Source: an uncultured Myxococcales bacterium
GTDB taxonomy: Bacteria > Myxococcota_A > UBA9042
NCBI GenBank assembly: GCA_937915965.1
Contig: CALGHC010000534.1
Location: 1-7,191, forward strand
Length of the DNA stretch: 7,191 bases
Direction of reading: 5' to 3'
Every line of letters begins with the position of its first letter. Within the stretch, counting starts at the first letter, position 1. A program made the translations under genes and the position numbers. The notes under the pieces were generated by a model that was not told where the DNA came from, searched no databases, and saw nothing but the letters and a program-made list of their open reading frames with translations. Positions 1-7,191 of this stretch are shown piece by piece.

Positions 1-1185
1 ATGAAGATTCACGAGTATCAGGCCAAGGAACTCCTTCGCGCGTACGGCGTCGCCGTGCCCGACGGTATCCCCGCATTCTCCGTCCCCGCCGCGCTTGAGG
101 CTGTGCGCAAGCTCCCCGGCCCCATCTACGTCGTCAAGGCGCAGATCCACGCCGGCGGCCGCGGCCTTGGTGGCGGCGTGAAGGTCTGCAAGAGCATCGA
201 CGAGGTCGAAGAGAAGGCCCGCGCCATCCTCGGCATGAAGCTCGTCACCCACCAGACCGCTCCTGGGGGTCAGTTGGTCAGGCGCCTGTACATCGAGGGC
301 GGTGTCGACATCGCCCGCGAGCTTTACCTCGGGATTCTGCTCGACCGCGAGACCGGCCGGAACGTCATCATGGCGTCGACCGAGGGCGGCATGAGCATCG
401 AGGACGTCGCTCGTGACACGCCCGAGAAGATCTTCAAGGTGTGGATCGATCCGAGCATCGGCCTGATGCCCTTCCAGTGTCGCCAGGTTGCGTACGCGCT
501 CGGACTCGAAGGCAAGGCCGTCAAGAGCGCGGTGAAGTTCATCTCCAGCCTCTACCGGCTCTATCAGGAGAAGGACTGCAGCCTTGTCGAGGTCAATCCC
601 CTGGTCATCTCGGTCGACGGCGAGGTGATCGCCCTCGACGCCAAGATGAACTTCGACGACAACGCGCTCTTCCGCCACGCCGACCTCGCAGCCCTGCGCG
701 ATCTCGACGAGGAGGACCCCCGCGAGATTGAGGCGAGCAACTACGATCTGAACTACATCCACCTCGACGGCAACGTCGGCTGTCTGGTCAACGGCGCCGG
801 TCTCGCCATGTCGACGATGGACATCTTGAAGCATTACGGCGGCGAGCCGGCCAACTTTCTCGACGTCGGCGGCAGCGCCACCACCGAGCGGGTCACGGCG
901 GCCTTCAAGATCATCCTCAGCGACGAGCGGGTGCACGCGATCTTCGTCAACATCTTCGGCGGCATCATGAAATGCGACACGATCGCCGAGGGCGTCGTCG
1001 GCGCGGCTCGCGACGTCGGACTCGATCGGCCGCTCATCGTTCGCCTTGAGGGCACAAACGTCGACCTGGGCAAGCAGATCCTCGCCGACAGCGGCCTGCC
1101 GATCATCACCGCCGACGGCATGAAGGACGGTGCCCAGAAGGCCGTCGAGGCTGCCCGCGCGTTTGCCGCAGATCACGCTTCCTGA
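1..1185 (+). CDS. sucC: Succinyl-CoA synthetase (succinate-CoA ligase), beta subunit
   Basis: The beta subunit of succinyl-CoA synthetase is the TCA-cycle enzyme part that, with SucD, interconverts succinyl-CoA + NDP + Pi and succinate + CoA + NTP in the cytoplasm. The 394-residue product has the usual family length and starts with the typical MKIHEYQAKELL. The ATP-grasp domain covers roughly residues 1-235, with K46 in KAQIHAGGRG (46-55) and the metal-binding pair E197/N199 in VEVNPL and D213 in ALDAKMNFDD. The C-terminal ligase/CoA-binding-like domain (about 255-385) has GNVGCLVNGAGLAM and FGGIMKCDTIAEGV. All key residues are present and the frame is open. It begins at base 1 of the window, so its promoter and ribosome binding site are not visible; a start further upstream cannot be excluded but the N-terminus fits the family exactly. 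sucD follows after 105 bases. Nucleotide preference (ATP or GTP) cannot be decided from what I see. Confidence 0.96.
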   Translation: MKIHEYQAKELLRAYGVAVPDGIPAFSVPAALEAVRKLPGPIYVVKAQIHAGGRGLGGGVKVCKSIDEVEEKARAILGMKLVTHQTAPGGQLVRRLYIEGGVDIARELYLGILLDRETGRNVIMASTEGGMSIEDVARDTPEKIFKVWIDPSIGLMPFQCRQVAYALGLEGKAVKSAVKFISSLYRLYQEKDCSLVEVNPLVISVDGEVIALDAKMNFDDNALFRHADLAALRDLDEEDPREIEASNYDLNYIHLDGNVGCLVNGAGLAMSTMDILKHYGGEPANFLDVGGSATTERVTAAFKIILSDERVHAIFVNIFGGIMKCDTIAEGVVGAARDVGLDRPLIVRLEGTNVDLGKQILADSGLPIITADGMKDGAQKAVEAARAFAADHAS

Positions 1186-1201
1186 GACCTGTCGCCGCAT
1201 C

Positions 1202-1232
1202 GGTTCCGGCGCCCCCGCGCGGCGCCTGAGCC
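1202..1232 (+). other. Stem-loop in the sucC-sucD gap
   Basis: An inverted repeat lies in the gap between the two subunit genes. GGCGCC (1208-1213) and GGCGCC (1221-1226) can form a 6-bp stem with a 7-base loop. Four more pairs (1202-1205 with 1229-1232, one of them G-U) lie outside a 2x2 internal loop. No T-run follows, so it is not a classical intrinsic terminator. It might affect processing or stability of the sucCD message, or be chance in G+C-rich DNA. I see no gene in this 105-base gap. Confidence 0.35.
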
Positions 1233-1276
1233 AGAATCGAACCCACGCCGCCGCGCGAACGCGCTCAGGGCGGCAA

Positions 1277-1283
1277 GAGAGGA
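1277..1283 (+). promoter_or_regulatory. Ribosome binding site of sucD
   Basis: GAGAGGA ends 7 bases before the ATG at 1291, a good Shine-Dalgarno match at normal spacing. It supports that ATG as the start of sucD and independent ribosome loading rather than translational coupling to sucC. Confidence 0.7.
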
Positions 1284-1290
1284 CCAGCAA

Positions 1291-2166
1291 ATGGCCGTTC
1301 TCGTCGACAACAACACACGCCTCGTTGTGCAGGGGATCACCGGCAGCGCCGGCGCCTTCCACACCCGCCAGTGCCGCGAGTACGGCACCCAGGTAGTCGC
1401 CGGCGTGACCCCCGGCAAGGGCGGCACGCTATTTGATGGCGAGGTGCCGATCTTCGACACCCTCGTTCAGGCGATAGAGGCCACCTCCGCCAACGCGTCG
1501 ATGATCTTCGTGCCGCCGCCGTTCGCCGCGGACGCGATTCTTGAGGCGATCGATGCGGGGGTACCGCTGGCAGTGTGCATCACCGAGGGCATCCCGGTCG
1601 CCGACATGCTGCGGGTCAAGGTCGCCTTGGAAGGCTCGAAGACGCGCCTCATCGGGCCGAACTGCCCCGGCATCATCACGCCGGGTCAGTGCAAGATCGG
1701 CATCATGCCGGGCCACATCCACAAGCCCGGCCACGTCGGGGTGATCTCGCGGTCGGGCACGCTCACCTACGAGGCCGTTGGTCAGCTCACCGCACTTGGC
1801 GTCGGTCAGTCGACCTGCATCGGCATCGGCGGCGATTCGGTCAAGGGCACGGACTTCATCGACGCGCTGGCCCTCTTCGAGGCCGACAGCAACACCCACG
1901 CGGTCATCCTCATCGGCGAGATCGGCGGACAAGCGGAAGAGAACGCGGCCGCCTGGATCGACGCCCACATGACCAAGCCTGTGGTCGCCTTCGTCGCTGG
2001 CATGACGGCGCCTCCGGGGCGCCGCATGGGCCACGCGGGCGCGATCATCTCGGGTGGCGGTGGCACGGCGAAGGGAAAGGTGGACGCATTCGTCGCCCAT
2101 GGCGTGCGTGTCGCCCCCACCCCGGGCGACATGGCGGCTACCTTGCTTGAGGTCTGGCAGCCGTAA
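1291..2166 (+). CDS. sucD: Succinyl-CoA synthetase (succinate-CoA ligase), alpha subunit
   Basis: The alpha subunit binds CoA and carries the histidine that is transiently phosphorylated, passing phosphate between the succinyl-phosphate intermediate and the nucleotide bound by SucC. The 291-residue protein has the standard length. The N-terminal CoA-binding Rossmann domain (about 1-145) shows GITGSAGAFHT (15-25), CITEGIP (96-102) and GPNCPGIITPG (122-132). The ligase domain (about 150-290) has GEIGGQAEE (209-217), and the phosphorylated histidine is H248 in GRRMGHAGAII (equivalent to H246 of E. coli). The ATG is preceded by GAGAGGA. It lies downstream of sucC with the two genes in the usual order, and upstream of ndk. 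Nothing is missing or disrupted. Confidence 0.97.
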   Translation: MAVLVDNNTRLVVQGITGSAGAFHTRQCREYGTQVVAGVTPGKGGTLFDGEVPIFDTLVQAIEATSANASMIFVPPPFAADAILEAIDAGVPLAVCITEGIPVADMLRVKVALEGSKTRLIGPNCPGIITPGQCKIGIMPGHIHKPGHVGVISRSGTLTYEAVGQLTALGVGQSTCIGIGGDSVKGTDFIDALALFEADSNTHAVILIGEIGGQAEENAAAWIDAHMTKPVVAFVAGMTAPPGRRMGHAGAIISGGGGTAKGKVDAFVAHGVRVAPTPGDMAATLLEVWQP

Positions 2167-2194
2167 GCGACCTCCCCATCGCGAACAGCCGATG

Positions 2195-2216
2195 CCCGAA
2201 CGAACGTTCGCTCGGG
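2195..2216. promoter_or_regulatory. 22-bp near-perfect palindrome upstream of ndk
   Basis: Half-sites CCCGA (2195-2199) and TCGGG (2212-2216) flank the perfect 10-bp palindrome CGAACGTTCG (2201-2210). The only break in symmetry is one A/C pair (2200/2211), so 20 of 22 bases are symmetric. It lies 29 bases after the sucD stop and 69 bases before the ndk ATG. Such a dyad could be an operator for a dimeric regulator, or a stem-loop (tip ACGT) ending or protecting the sucCD transcript. No T-run follows. The function is inferred from symmetry and position only. Confidence 0.4.
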
Positions 2217-2236
2217 TGGTACTGACGCCCGAATTC

Positions 2237-2259
2237 TGCCGCCAGGTAACGAGGCGGCA
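2237..2259 (+). other. Perfect 7-bp stem-loop in the ndk leader
   Basis: TGCCGCC (2237-2243) and GGCGGCA (2253-2259) are perfect reverse complements separated by the 9-base loop AGGTAACGA. The element ends 14 bases before the ndk ribosome binding site. It could be a 5'-UTR structure acting on ndk translation or mRNA stability. With no T-run it does not look like a classical terminator. The structure is seen; the role is inferred. Confidence 0.4.
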
Positions 2260-2273
2260 CCACCGCAGGACAC

Positions 2274-2280
2274 GAGGAGA
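2274..2280 (+). promoter_or_regulatory. Ribosome binding site of ndk
   Basis: GAGGAGA ends 4 bases before the ATG at 2285. This strong Shine-Dalgarno sequence fixes the start there, although the reading frame stays open upstream to 2054 inside sucD. Confidence 0.75.
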
Positions 2281-2284
2281 ACCC

Positions 2285-2705
<421 letters not shown>

Positions 2706-2707
<2 letters not shown>

Positions 2708-2734
2708 CCCCTTGCCCGGGCCAGTCGAAGGGCT
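2706..2734 (+). terminator. Possible terminator-like inverted repeat after ndk
   Basis: AGCCC (2706-2710, starting inside the ndk stop codon) can pair with GGGCT (2730-2734). TT (2712-2713) pairs with AA (2728-2729) across a one-base bulge, around a 14-base loop. No T-run follows, so at best this is a weak or non-canonical terminator, or an mRNA 3'-end structure. It is offered with low confidence. Confidence 0.22.
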
Positions 2735-2773
2735 GCTCCGCGGCCGTCGGTCGCGGTGACGATCGCGCTGGAT

Positions 2774-2791
2774 GGGCAGCTGCGCCTGCCC
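2774..2791 (+). other. Stem-loop abutting the thiolase ribosome binding site
   Basis: GGGCAG (2774-2779) and CTGCCC (2786-2791) form a perfect 6-bp stem with a 6-base loop CTGCGC. It ends one base before AGGAGG (2793-2798). A stable hairpin this close to the Shine-Dalgarno could modulate ribosome access for the thiolase gene. The structure is visible; the regulatory effect is inferred. Confidence 0.35.
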
Positions 2792-2792
2792 C

Positions 2793-2798
2793 AGGAGG
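2793..2798 (+). promoter_or_regulatory. Ribosome binding site that sets the thiolase start
   Basis: A full consensus AGGAGG lies 5 bases before the ATG at 2804. This favours 2804 over the in-frame GTG at 2756, which would add 16 residues not typical of thiolases. Confidence 0.75.
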
Positions 2799-2803
2799 CC
2801 AAG

Positions 2804-3982
2804 ATGAAGGAAGTCTGGATCGTAGGTGCCGCGCGCACGCCCATTGGTTCATTCAACGGCGCCCTCGCTACGGTGCCCACCGTGAAGCTCGGTGCCGCCG
2901 CGATCAAGGCGGCCGTCGAGCGGTCGGGCGTTGCCGCTGATCAGGTTGAAGAGGTCTACATGGGCTGCGTGCTTCAGGCCAACCTGGGCCAGGCGCCGGC
3001 TCGGCAGGCCGCGATCTTCGCTGGGCTGCCCCAGCACGTGCCCTGCACAACCGTGCACAAAGTCTGCGGATCCGGTCTCAAGACGGTGATGCTCGCCGCC
3101 GATCAGATCCGGCTGGGCGAGATCGACGTGGCAGTCGCCGGCGGCATGGAGAACATGAGCCAGGCGCCGTACTACCTCGACAAGGCGCGCAACGGCTTCC
3201 GCTTGGGTCACGGCCAGGTCACCGACGGCCTCGTCAAGGACGGCCTGTGGGACGTCTACAATGACTTCCATATGGGCAACGCCGCCGAGATCTGTGCCGC
3301 TGACAAGGCGATCAGCCGCGATCAGCAGGACGCTTTCGCCGCTGAGAGCTACCGGCGTGCCAACGAAGCGATCGCCGCGGGTCGATTCGAAGCCGAGATC
3401 GAGCCCTTCGAGGTGCCCCAGCGCAGGGGCGAGCCGACCGTCGTGCGCGTCGACGAGGAGCCGGGGCGAGGGGATTCGGCCAAGTTCGCCAAACTGCGTC
3501 CCGCTTTTGACAAGAACGGTACGGTCACCGCCGCCAACGCGTCGAGCATCAACGACGGCGCCGCGGCCGTCGTCCTGGTCTCAGCCGACAAGGGCCGCGC
3601 GCTGGGCTTGACGCCGCTCGCCCGAATCGTCAGCCACGCCTCGTTCGCCCAGGCTCCTGAGTGGTTCACCACCGCCCCAGTTGGCGCGGTAAGCAAGGCG
3701 CTCGACAAGGCCAAGCTTGGGACCGACGACATCGATCTTTTTGAGATCAACGAGGCCTTCTCGGTCGTCTCGCTGGCGTGCAATCAGGGCCTCGAGCTCG
3801 ACCCCACCAAGGTCAACGTCAACGGTGGCGCCGTCGCCCTCGGCCACCCGATCGGCGCGAGCGGTACCCGTATCCTCGTCAGCCTCCTCTACGCGATGGC
3901 CGACCGGGGCGCCAGGCGAGGCGTCGCCGCCCTGTGCATCGGAGGCGGTGAAGCCGTCGCCGTCGTCGTCGAACGCGACTGA
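2804..3982 (+). CDS. Acetyl-CoA C-acetyltransferase (biosynthetic-type thiolase, PhaA/AtoB family)
   Basis: This thiolase condenses two acetyl-CoA to acetoacetyl-CoA, or cleaves acetoacetyl-CoA in reverse. That feeds polyhydroxybutyrate, ketone-body, isoprenoid or butyrate-type pathways, or serves fatty-acid breakdown. From the ATG at 2804 the protein has 392 residues, the size of the Zoogloea/Ralstonia enzymes. The N-terminus VWIVGAARTPIGSFNG is typical. The nucleophilic cysteine is C88 in HKVCGSGLK. The other catalytic residues are N316 in INEAF, H348 in GHPIGASG and C378 in LCIGGGEA. The M-G-G-M-E-N-M-S loop is at 112-119. The first and second thiolase domains lie at about 1-265 and 272-391. 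No beta-ketothiolase partner such as phaB or a CoA transferase is in view, so which pathway it serves is open. It follows ndk by 96 bases (49 if the GTG at 2756 were used) with its own strong ribosome binding site, and may be the last gene of a sucC-sucD-ndk run or a separate unit. A 219-base repeat-bearing spacer follows it. Confidence 0.94.
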   Translation: MKEVWIVGAARTPIGSFNGALATVPTVKLGAAAIKAAVERSGVAADQVEEVYMGCVLQANLGQAPARQAAIFAGLPQHVPCTTVHKVCGSGLKTVMLAADQIRLGEIDVAVAGGMENMSQAPYYLDKARNGFRLGHGQVTDGLVKDGLWDVYNDFHMGNAAEICAADKAISRDQQDAFAAESYRRANEAIAAGRFEAEIEPFEVPQRRGEPTVVRVDEEPGRGDSAKFAKLRPAFDKNGTVTAANASSINDGAAAVVLVSADKGRALGLTPLARIVSHASFAQAPEWFTTAPVGAVSKALDKAKLGTDDIDLFEINEAFSVVSLACNQGLELDPTKVNVNGGAVALGHPIGASGTRILVSLLYAMADRGARRGVAALCIGGGEAVAVVVERD

Positions 3983-3996
3983 AACCAGGAACGTCC

Positions 3997-4024
3997 AAGA
4001 TCGTCGAAGATCGTCGAAGATCGT
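3997..4024. repeat. 10-bp tandem repeat just after the thiolase gene
   Basis: Two exact copies of TCGTCGAAGA (4001-4010, 4011-4020) are flanked by partial copies AAGA (3997-4000) and TCGT (4021-4024), giving 28 bases of perfect 10-base periodicity. The tract starts 14 bases past the thiolase stop. It may be a slippage-generated tandem array; I see no coding or terminator logic in it. Confidence 0.7.
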
Positions 4025-4078
4025 GCTGGACTCTCATGGCCGGCTGCGGTGGACTCGCTGCTGTCGTGCCACCCGGCG

Positions 4079-4139
4079 CGGCTCTGCGGTTCCACGGCTC
4101 CACGGCTCCACGGCTCTGCGGCCGTGCGGCTCCACGGCT
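4079..4139. repeat. 8-bp (CCACGGCT) tandem repeats in the thiolase-aminotransferase spacer
   Basis: CCACGGCT occurs three times head-to-tail at 4092-4115, and a fourth copy sits at 4132-4139 after an interruption. The 11-mer CGGCTCTGCGG also occurs twice, at 4079-4089 and 4111-4121. GCCGTG (4121-4126) and CACGGC (4133-4138) could form a 6-bp stem with a 6-base loop. The whole 219-base spacer (3983-4201) holds no credible gene; its other open frames are antisense or shifted shadows. From about 4154 to 4201 the sequence turns A-rich ahead of the next start. The function of the repeats is unknown. Confidence 0.7.
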
Positions 4140-4190
4140 CCGCCGCGCTGCGGTTCGAAGCTTCAGAGTCTCAAAGCAAAGACTAGAAAC

Positions 4191-4195
4191 AGAGG
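4191..4195 (+). promoter_or_regulatory. Ribosome binding site of the aminotransferase gene
   Basis: AGAGG ends 6 bases before the GTG at 4202. An in-frame TAG stop at 4184-4186 leaves that GTG as the only possible start ahead of the conserved N-terminus, so the unusual start codon is well supported. Confidence 0.6.
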
Positions 4196-4201
4196 CGCAA
4201 A

Positions 4202-5341
4202 GTGATCCCGATCGCGAAGCCATGGTTGGATGATGCCGAGATCGAGGCGGTCGCGGCTGTCCTGCGTTCGGGCTGGGTGGCTCAAGGTCGCGCGGTCGCG
4301 CAGTTCGAGGCTCGGCTGGCCGAGTTGATCGGCGTCGAACACGTCGTGGCGGTGAGCAACGGAACCGCAGCGCTGCATCTCGCGATGATCGGTGCCGGCG
4401 TTGGTCCCGGTGACGACGTCGTCGTGCCGTCGGCGTCGTTCATCGCCACAGCGAACTGTGTTCGCTACGTCGGCGCCCGACCAGTCTTTGCCGATGTCTG
4501 CCCGGTCACCCAGAACCTCACCGTCGATACCATCCTCGCCGCCTGGACGCCGGCGACGCGGGCGGTGATCGTCGTCGATCAGCTCGGTGTGCCCGTCGAC
4601 ATCGCGCCGATCGAGGCGCTCTGTGTCGCCAGGGGGGCCACCCTCGTCGACGACGCCGCATGCGCGCTTGGATCGCGCTACCGCGGCCATCTCGTCGGTC
4701 GCGACGCGCCGATCGCGACGTTCTCGTTTCACCCGCGCAAGGTGATCACCACCGGCGAGGGGGGCGCCGTCGTCTGTCGCGACGGTGCCCTGGCCGCTCG
4801 GTTGCGGCGTCTGCGCCAGCACGGCGTCGATCTCGACGCCGCCGCTCGCCACGGCGCCGCCGGCACGGTCGTCGAGAGCTACGCCGAGCTGGGCTACAAC
4901 TACCGCATGACCGACCTGCACGCCGCGATTGGCAACGTGCAGCTCGAGCGCCTCGATACGATCGTGGCCCAGCGTCGTGTCTTGGCGGATCAGTACCATG
5001 CCTTGCTCCACACTCGGGCCGATCTCCTGCTGCCGCGTGACCCCTCCTGGGGCGAGGGCAACATCCAGAGCTACTGCGTCAAATTGATCGGCGCCAGCGC
5101 GACTTCAGCCCGGCGCGACGCCATCCTTGAGCGCCTCGCCGGCCTTGGCGTCGGCGCCCGCCCCGGCGTCGCGTCCATCCACCGGCTCGGTGCGTACCGC
5201 GATCAGCCGCACGGGCCTCTGCCCGAGACCGAGCGATGGGCGGACACGTCGTTCCTTCTGCCGCTCTACCCTCAGCTCGAGCCCGCCGAGGTCGAACACA
5301 CGGCCGCGTCACTGGTGACGACCCTCGACGCGCTCAACTGA
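4202..5341 (+). CDS. DegT/DnrJ/EryC1/StrS-family PLP-dependent aminotransferase
   Basis: This PLP enzyme belongs to the sugar aminotransferase family, which typically moves an amino group from L-glutamate to a keto group on a nucleotide-linked sugar for surface polysaccharide or natural-product sugars. The 379-residue length is usual. Family landmarks are the N-terminal PIAKPWLDDAEIEAV, the cofactor-phosphate-binding VSNGTAALHLA (51-61), D151 in LVDDAACALG (pyridine-nitrogen partner), and the PLP lysine K180 in FSFHPRKVITTGEGG. GYNYRMTDLHAAIGNVQLERL (231-251) and a C-terminal small domain with YCVKL and LLPLYPQL follow. The segment VDQLGVPVDI (125-134) has D126 where many relatives have histidine. 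The start is GTG. A stop at 4184-4186 and an AGAGG site pin it. The FAD oxidoreductase gene follows at once, so the two are probably co-transcribed. No glycosyltransferase or nucleotide-sugar dehydratase gene is in view, so its substrate is unknown. Confidence 0.93.
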   Translation: MIPIAKPWLDDAEIEAVAAVLRSGWVAQGRAVAQFEARLAELIGVEHVVAVSNGTAALHLAMIGAGVGPGDDVVVPSASFIATANCVRYVGARPVFADVCPVTQNLTVDTILAAWTPATRAVIVVDQLGVPVDIAPIEALCVARGATLVDDAACALGSRYRGHLVGRDAPIATFSFHPRKVITTGEGGAVVCRDGALAARLRRLRQHGVDLDAAARHGAAGTVVESYAELGYNYRMTDLHAAIGNVQLERLDTIVAQRRVLADQYHALLHTRADLLLPRDPSWGEGNIQSYCVKLIGASATSARRDAILERLAGLGVGARPGVASIHRLGAYRDQPHGPLPETERWADTSFLLPLYPQLEPAEVEHTAASLVTTLDALN

Positions 5342-5356
5342 CGCGATGCCCGGTCC

Positions 5357-5363
5357 GGAGCAG
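5357..5363 (+). promoter_or_regulatory. Ribosome binding site that favours the later start of the FAD oxidoreductase
   Basis: GGAG (5357-5360) within GGAGCAG sits 6 bases before the ATG at 5367. The earlier in-frame ATG at 5346 has no recognisable Shine-Dalgarno, though its 4-base gap to the aminotransferase stop could permit re-initiation. I prefer 5367. Confidence 0.5.
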
Positions 5364-5366
5364 GCC

Positions 5367-6608
<1,242 letters not shown>

Positions 6609-6685
6609 CGAAGGCGCCGTCGGCTCGCTGCCGCATCGACGCTGGGCCGTCCTGTGATCCTCGCCCGGCCCTCGCCGCGGAAGCC

Positions 6686-7191
6686 TCAGCGGCTGCGAGC
6701 CCGATCGATGGCGCGCTCGAGATCTGCGATCTCGTCGTCGGCGGTTCGGACGGCGGGCAGGGCGCCGAAGAGCCGCACCGGTATGTCCCGCATGCGCTCG
6801 AGGTGGCCGATGTCGTTGAGCACGAGCAGGCGGAATCCCTTGGCGTCGAGCTGCACCGTCGACAGCGAGCCGACGTCGACGCAGAACATCCGGAATCGGC
6901 CGACGCTCACTCCGAGGATCCGACAGAGCAGCGCGGAGATCGCGAACATGTGCGACACAACCAGGACGTGACCGTTGGGGTAGCGGTTGTACACCTCGTC
7001 GAGGCCGGCCCAGGCGCGTCGGGCGACGTCACGCATGCTCTCGCCACCGGGGAAACGCACCCGCGCCGGCGCCTTCTTCCAGCGCTCGGCGAAACCGGTC
7101 GGGTCGTCGCGCAGGGCCGAGGTGTGCTGCCCCTCCAGCCCGCCCAGGTACAGCTCACCAAAGCGCAGGTCTTCAGCTGGTTCGAGCTCGA
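6686..7191 (-). CDS. Histidine phosphatase (phosphoglycerate mutase-like) family protein, C-terminal part
   Basis: The gene runs leftwards and is cut by the right window edge; 167 codons are visible and the stop is TGA at 6686-6688. Family motifs in reading order are GELYLGGLEG (E at 7154-7156, matching the E-x3-G-x2-E-G stretch), FPGGES (E at 7040-7042), and VLVVSHMFAISALL with the second catalytic histidine at 6950-6952. LLVLNDIGHLERM then closes the fold. The N-terminal RHG motif with the phosphate-accepting histidine lies outside the window. A GTG at 7058-7060 in the same frame is internal, because the frame and family similarity continue upstream to the edge. About 35 residues of charged sequence follow the usual HL end. 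Such enzymes act as phosphatases or mutases on small phosphorylated metabolites; the substrate cannot be told. It converges on the oxidoreductase gene. Confidence 0.87.
   Translation of the reverse strand, partial: ELEPAEDLRFGELYLGGLEGQHTSALRDDPTGFAERWKKAPARVRFPGGESMRDVARRAWAGLDEVYNRYPNGHVLVVSHMFAISALLCRILGVSVGRFRMFCVDVGSLSTVQLDAKGFRLLVLNDIGHLERMRDIPVRLFGALPAVRTADDEIADLERAIDRARSR

Noticed and set aside
2054..2284. N-terminal extension of ndk, since its frame is open from 2054
   Set aside because: The extension overlaps the end of sucD in another frame, is Arg/Pro-rich, and the family N-terminus with a strong ribosome binding site places the start at 2285.
3997..4139. CRISPR array in the repeat-bearing spacer
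   Set aside because: The repeats are 8-11 bases, directly tandem and without unique spacers of 30 bases or more; no cas gene is present.
4162..4189. Possible promoter TTCAGA-N16-TAGAAA before the aminotransferase gene
   Set aside because: Both boxes match the sigma-70 consensus at only 4 of 6 positions. Transcription from it would begin at or after the ribosome binding site, so it is not credible as the promoter.
4163..5011. A 282-codon open frame on the minus strand opposite the aminotransferase gene
   Set aside because: It is a mirror frame of a high-G+C gene. The plus strand encodes a protein with complete family motifs there, and the antisense translation is Arg/Asp/His-rich with no recognisable domain.
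6671..6699. Hairpin at the convergent gene ends (CTC-GCCGC with GCGGC-TGC-GAG)
   Set aside because: The stem has a 3-base bulge and a 10-base loop, overlaps the phosphatase stop codon, and lacks a T-run on either strand. It is too weak to call a bidirectional terminator.

Overview
This is a G+C-rich stretch (codon third positions are mostly G or C) from a bacterium. The order sucC-sucD-ndk, the codon bias and the abundance of GTC/TCG strings would fit a myxobacterium-like or other 'deltaproteobacterial' genome, but that is an impression; nothing in the window fixes the taxon. Nearly all of the DNA is coding: six genes on the plus strand and one partial gene on the minus strand. No tRNA, rRNA, CRISPR array, insertion sequence, phage gene or defence gene is visible.

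Left part (1-3982): central carbon metabolism. sucC and sucD encode the beta and alpha subunits of succinyl-CoA synthetase. ndk encodes nucleoside diphosphate kinase, and the fourth gene encodes an acetyl-CoA acetyltransferase-type thiolase. All four point the same way, with gaps of 105, 118 and 96 bases. The order makes metabolic sense: succinyl-CoA synthetase makes a nucleoside triphosphate, Ndk equilibrates the triphosphate pools, and the thiolase works at the acetyl-CoA node. The gaps are not empty. They carry dyad-symmetric elements: a hairpin between sucC and sucD, a near-perfect 22-bp palindrome plus a perfect 7-bp stem-loop before ndk, and a 6-bp stem-loop next to the thiolase ribosome binding site.

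Middle (3983-4201): a 219-base gene-free spacer holding two families of short tandem repeats, a 10-bp unit and an 8-bp unit.

Right part (4202-6608): a DegT/DnrJ/EryC1/StrS-type PLP aminotransferase (GTG start) and, 4-25 bases later depending on the start, an FAD-dependent oxidoreductase resembling L-2-hydroxyglutarate oxidase/dehydrogenase. The two are probably co-transcribed. The oxidoreductase contains the strangest element of the window: a 36-codon Ser/Pro tract built on a (TCG)15 microsatellite flanked by exact 24-bp direct repeats, inserted where relatives have a short turn.

Far right (6686-7191, minus strand): the C-terminal part of a histidine phosphatase (phosphoglycerate mutase-like), converging on the oxidoreductase and cut by the window edge before its N-terminal RHG motif.

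Overall this is mostly ordinary housekeeping DNA. I see no convincing undescribed multi-gene system. The points worth a second look are the coding microsatellite, the repeat-bearing spacer and the dyad elements around ndk.
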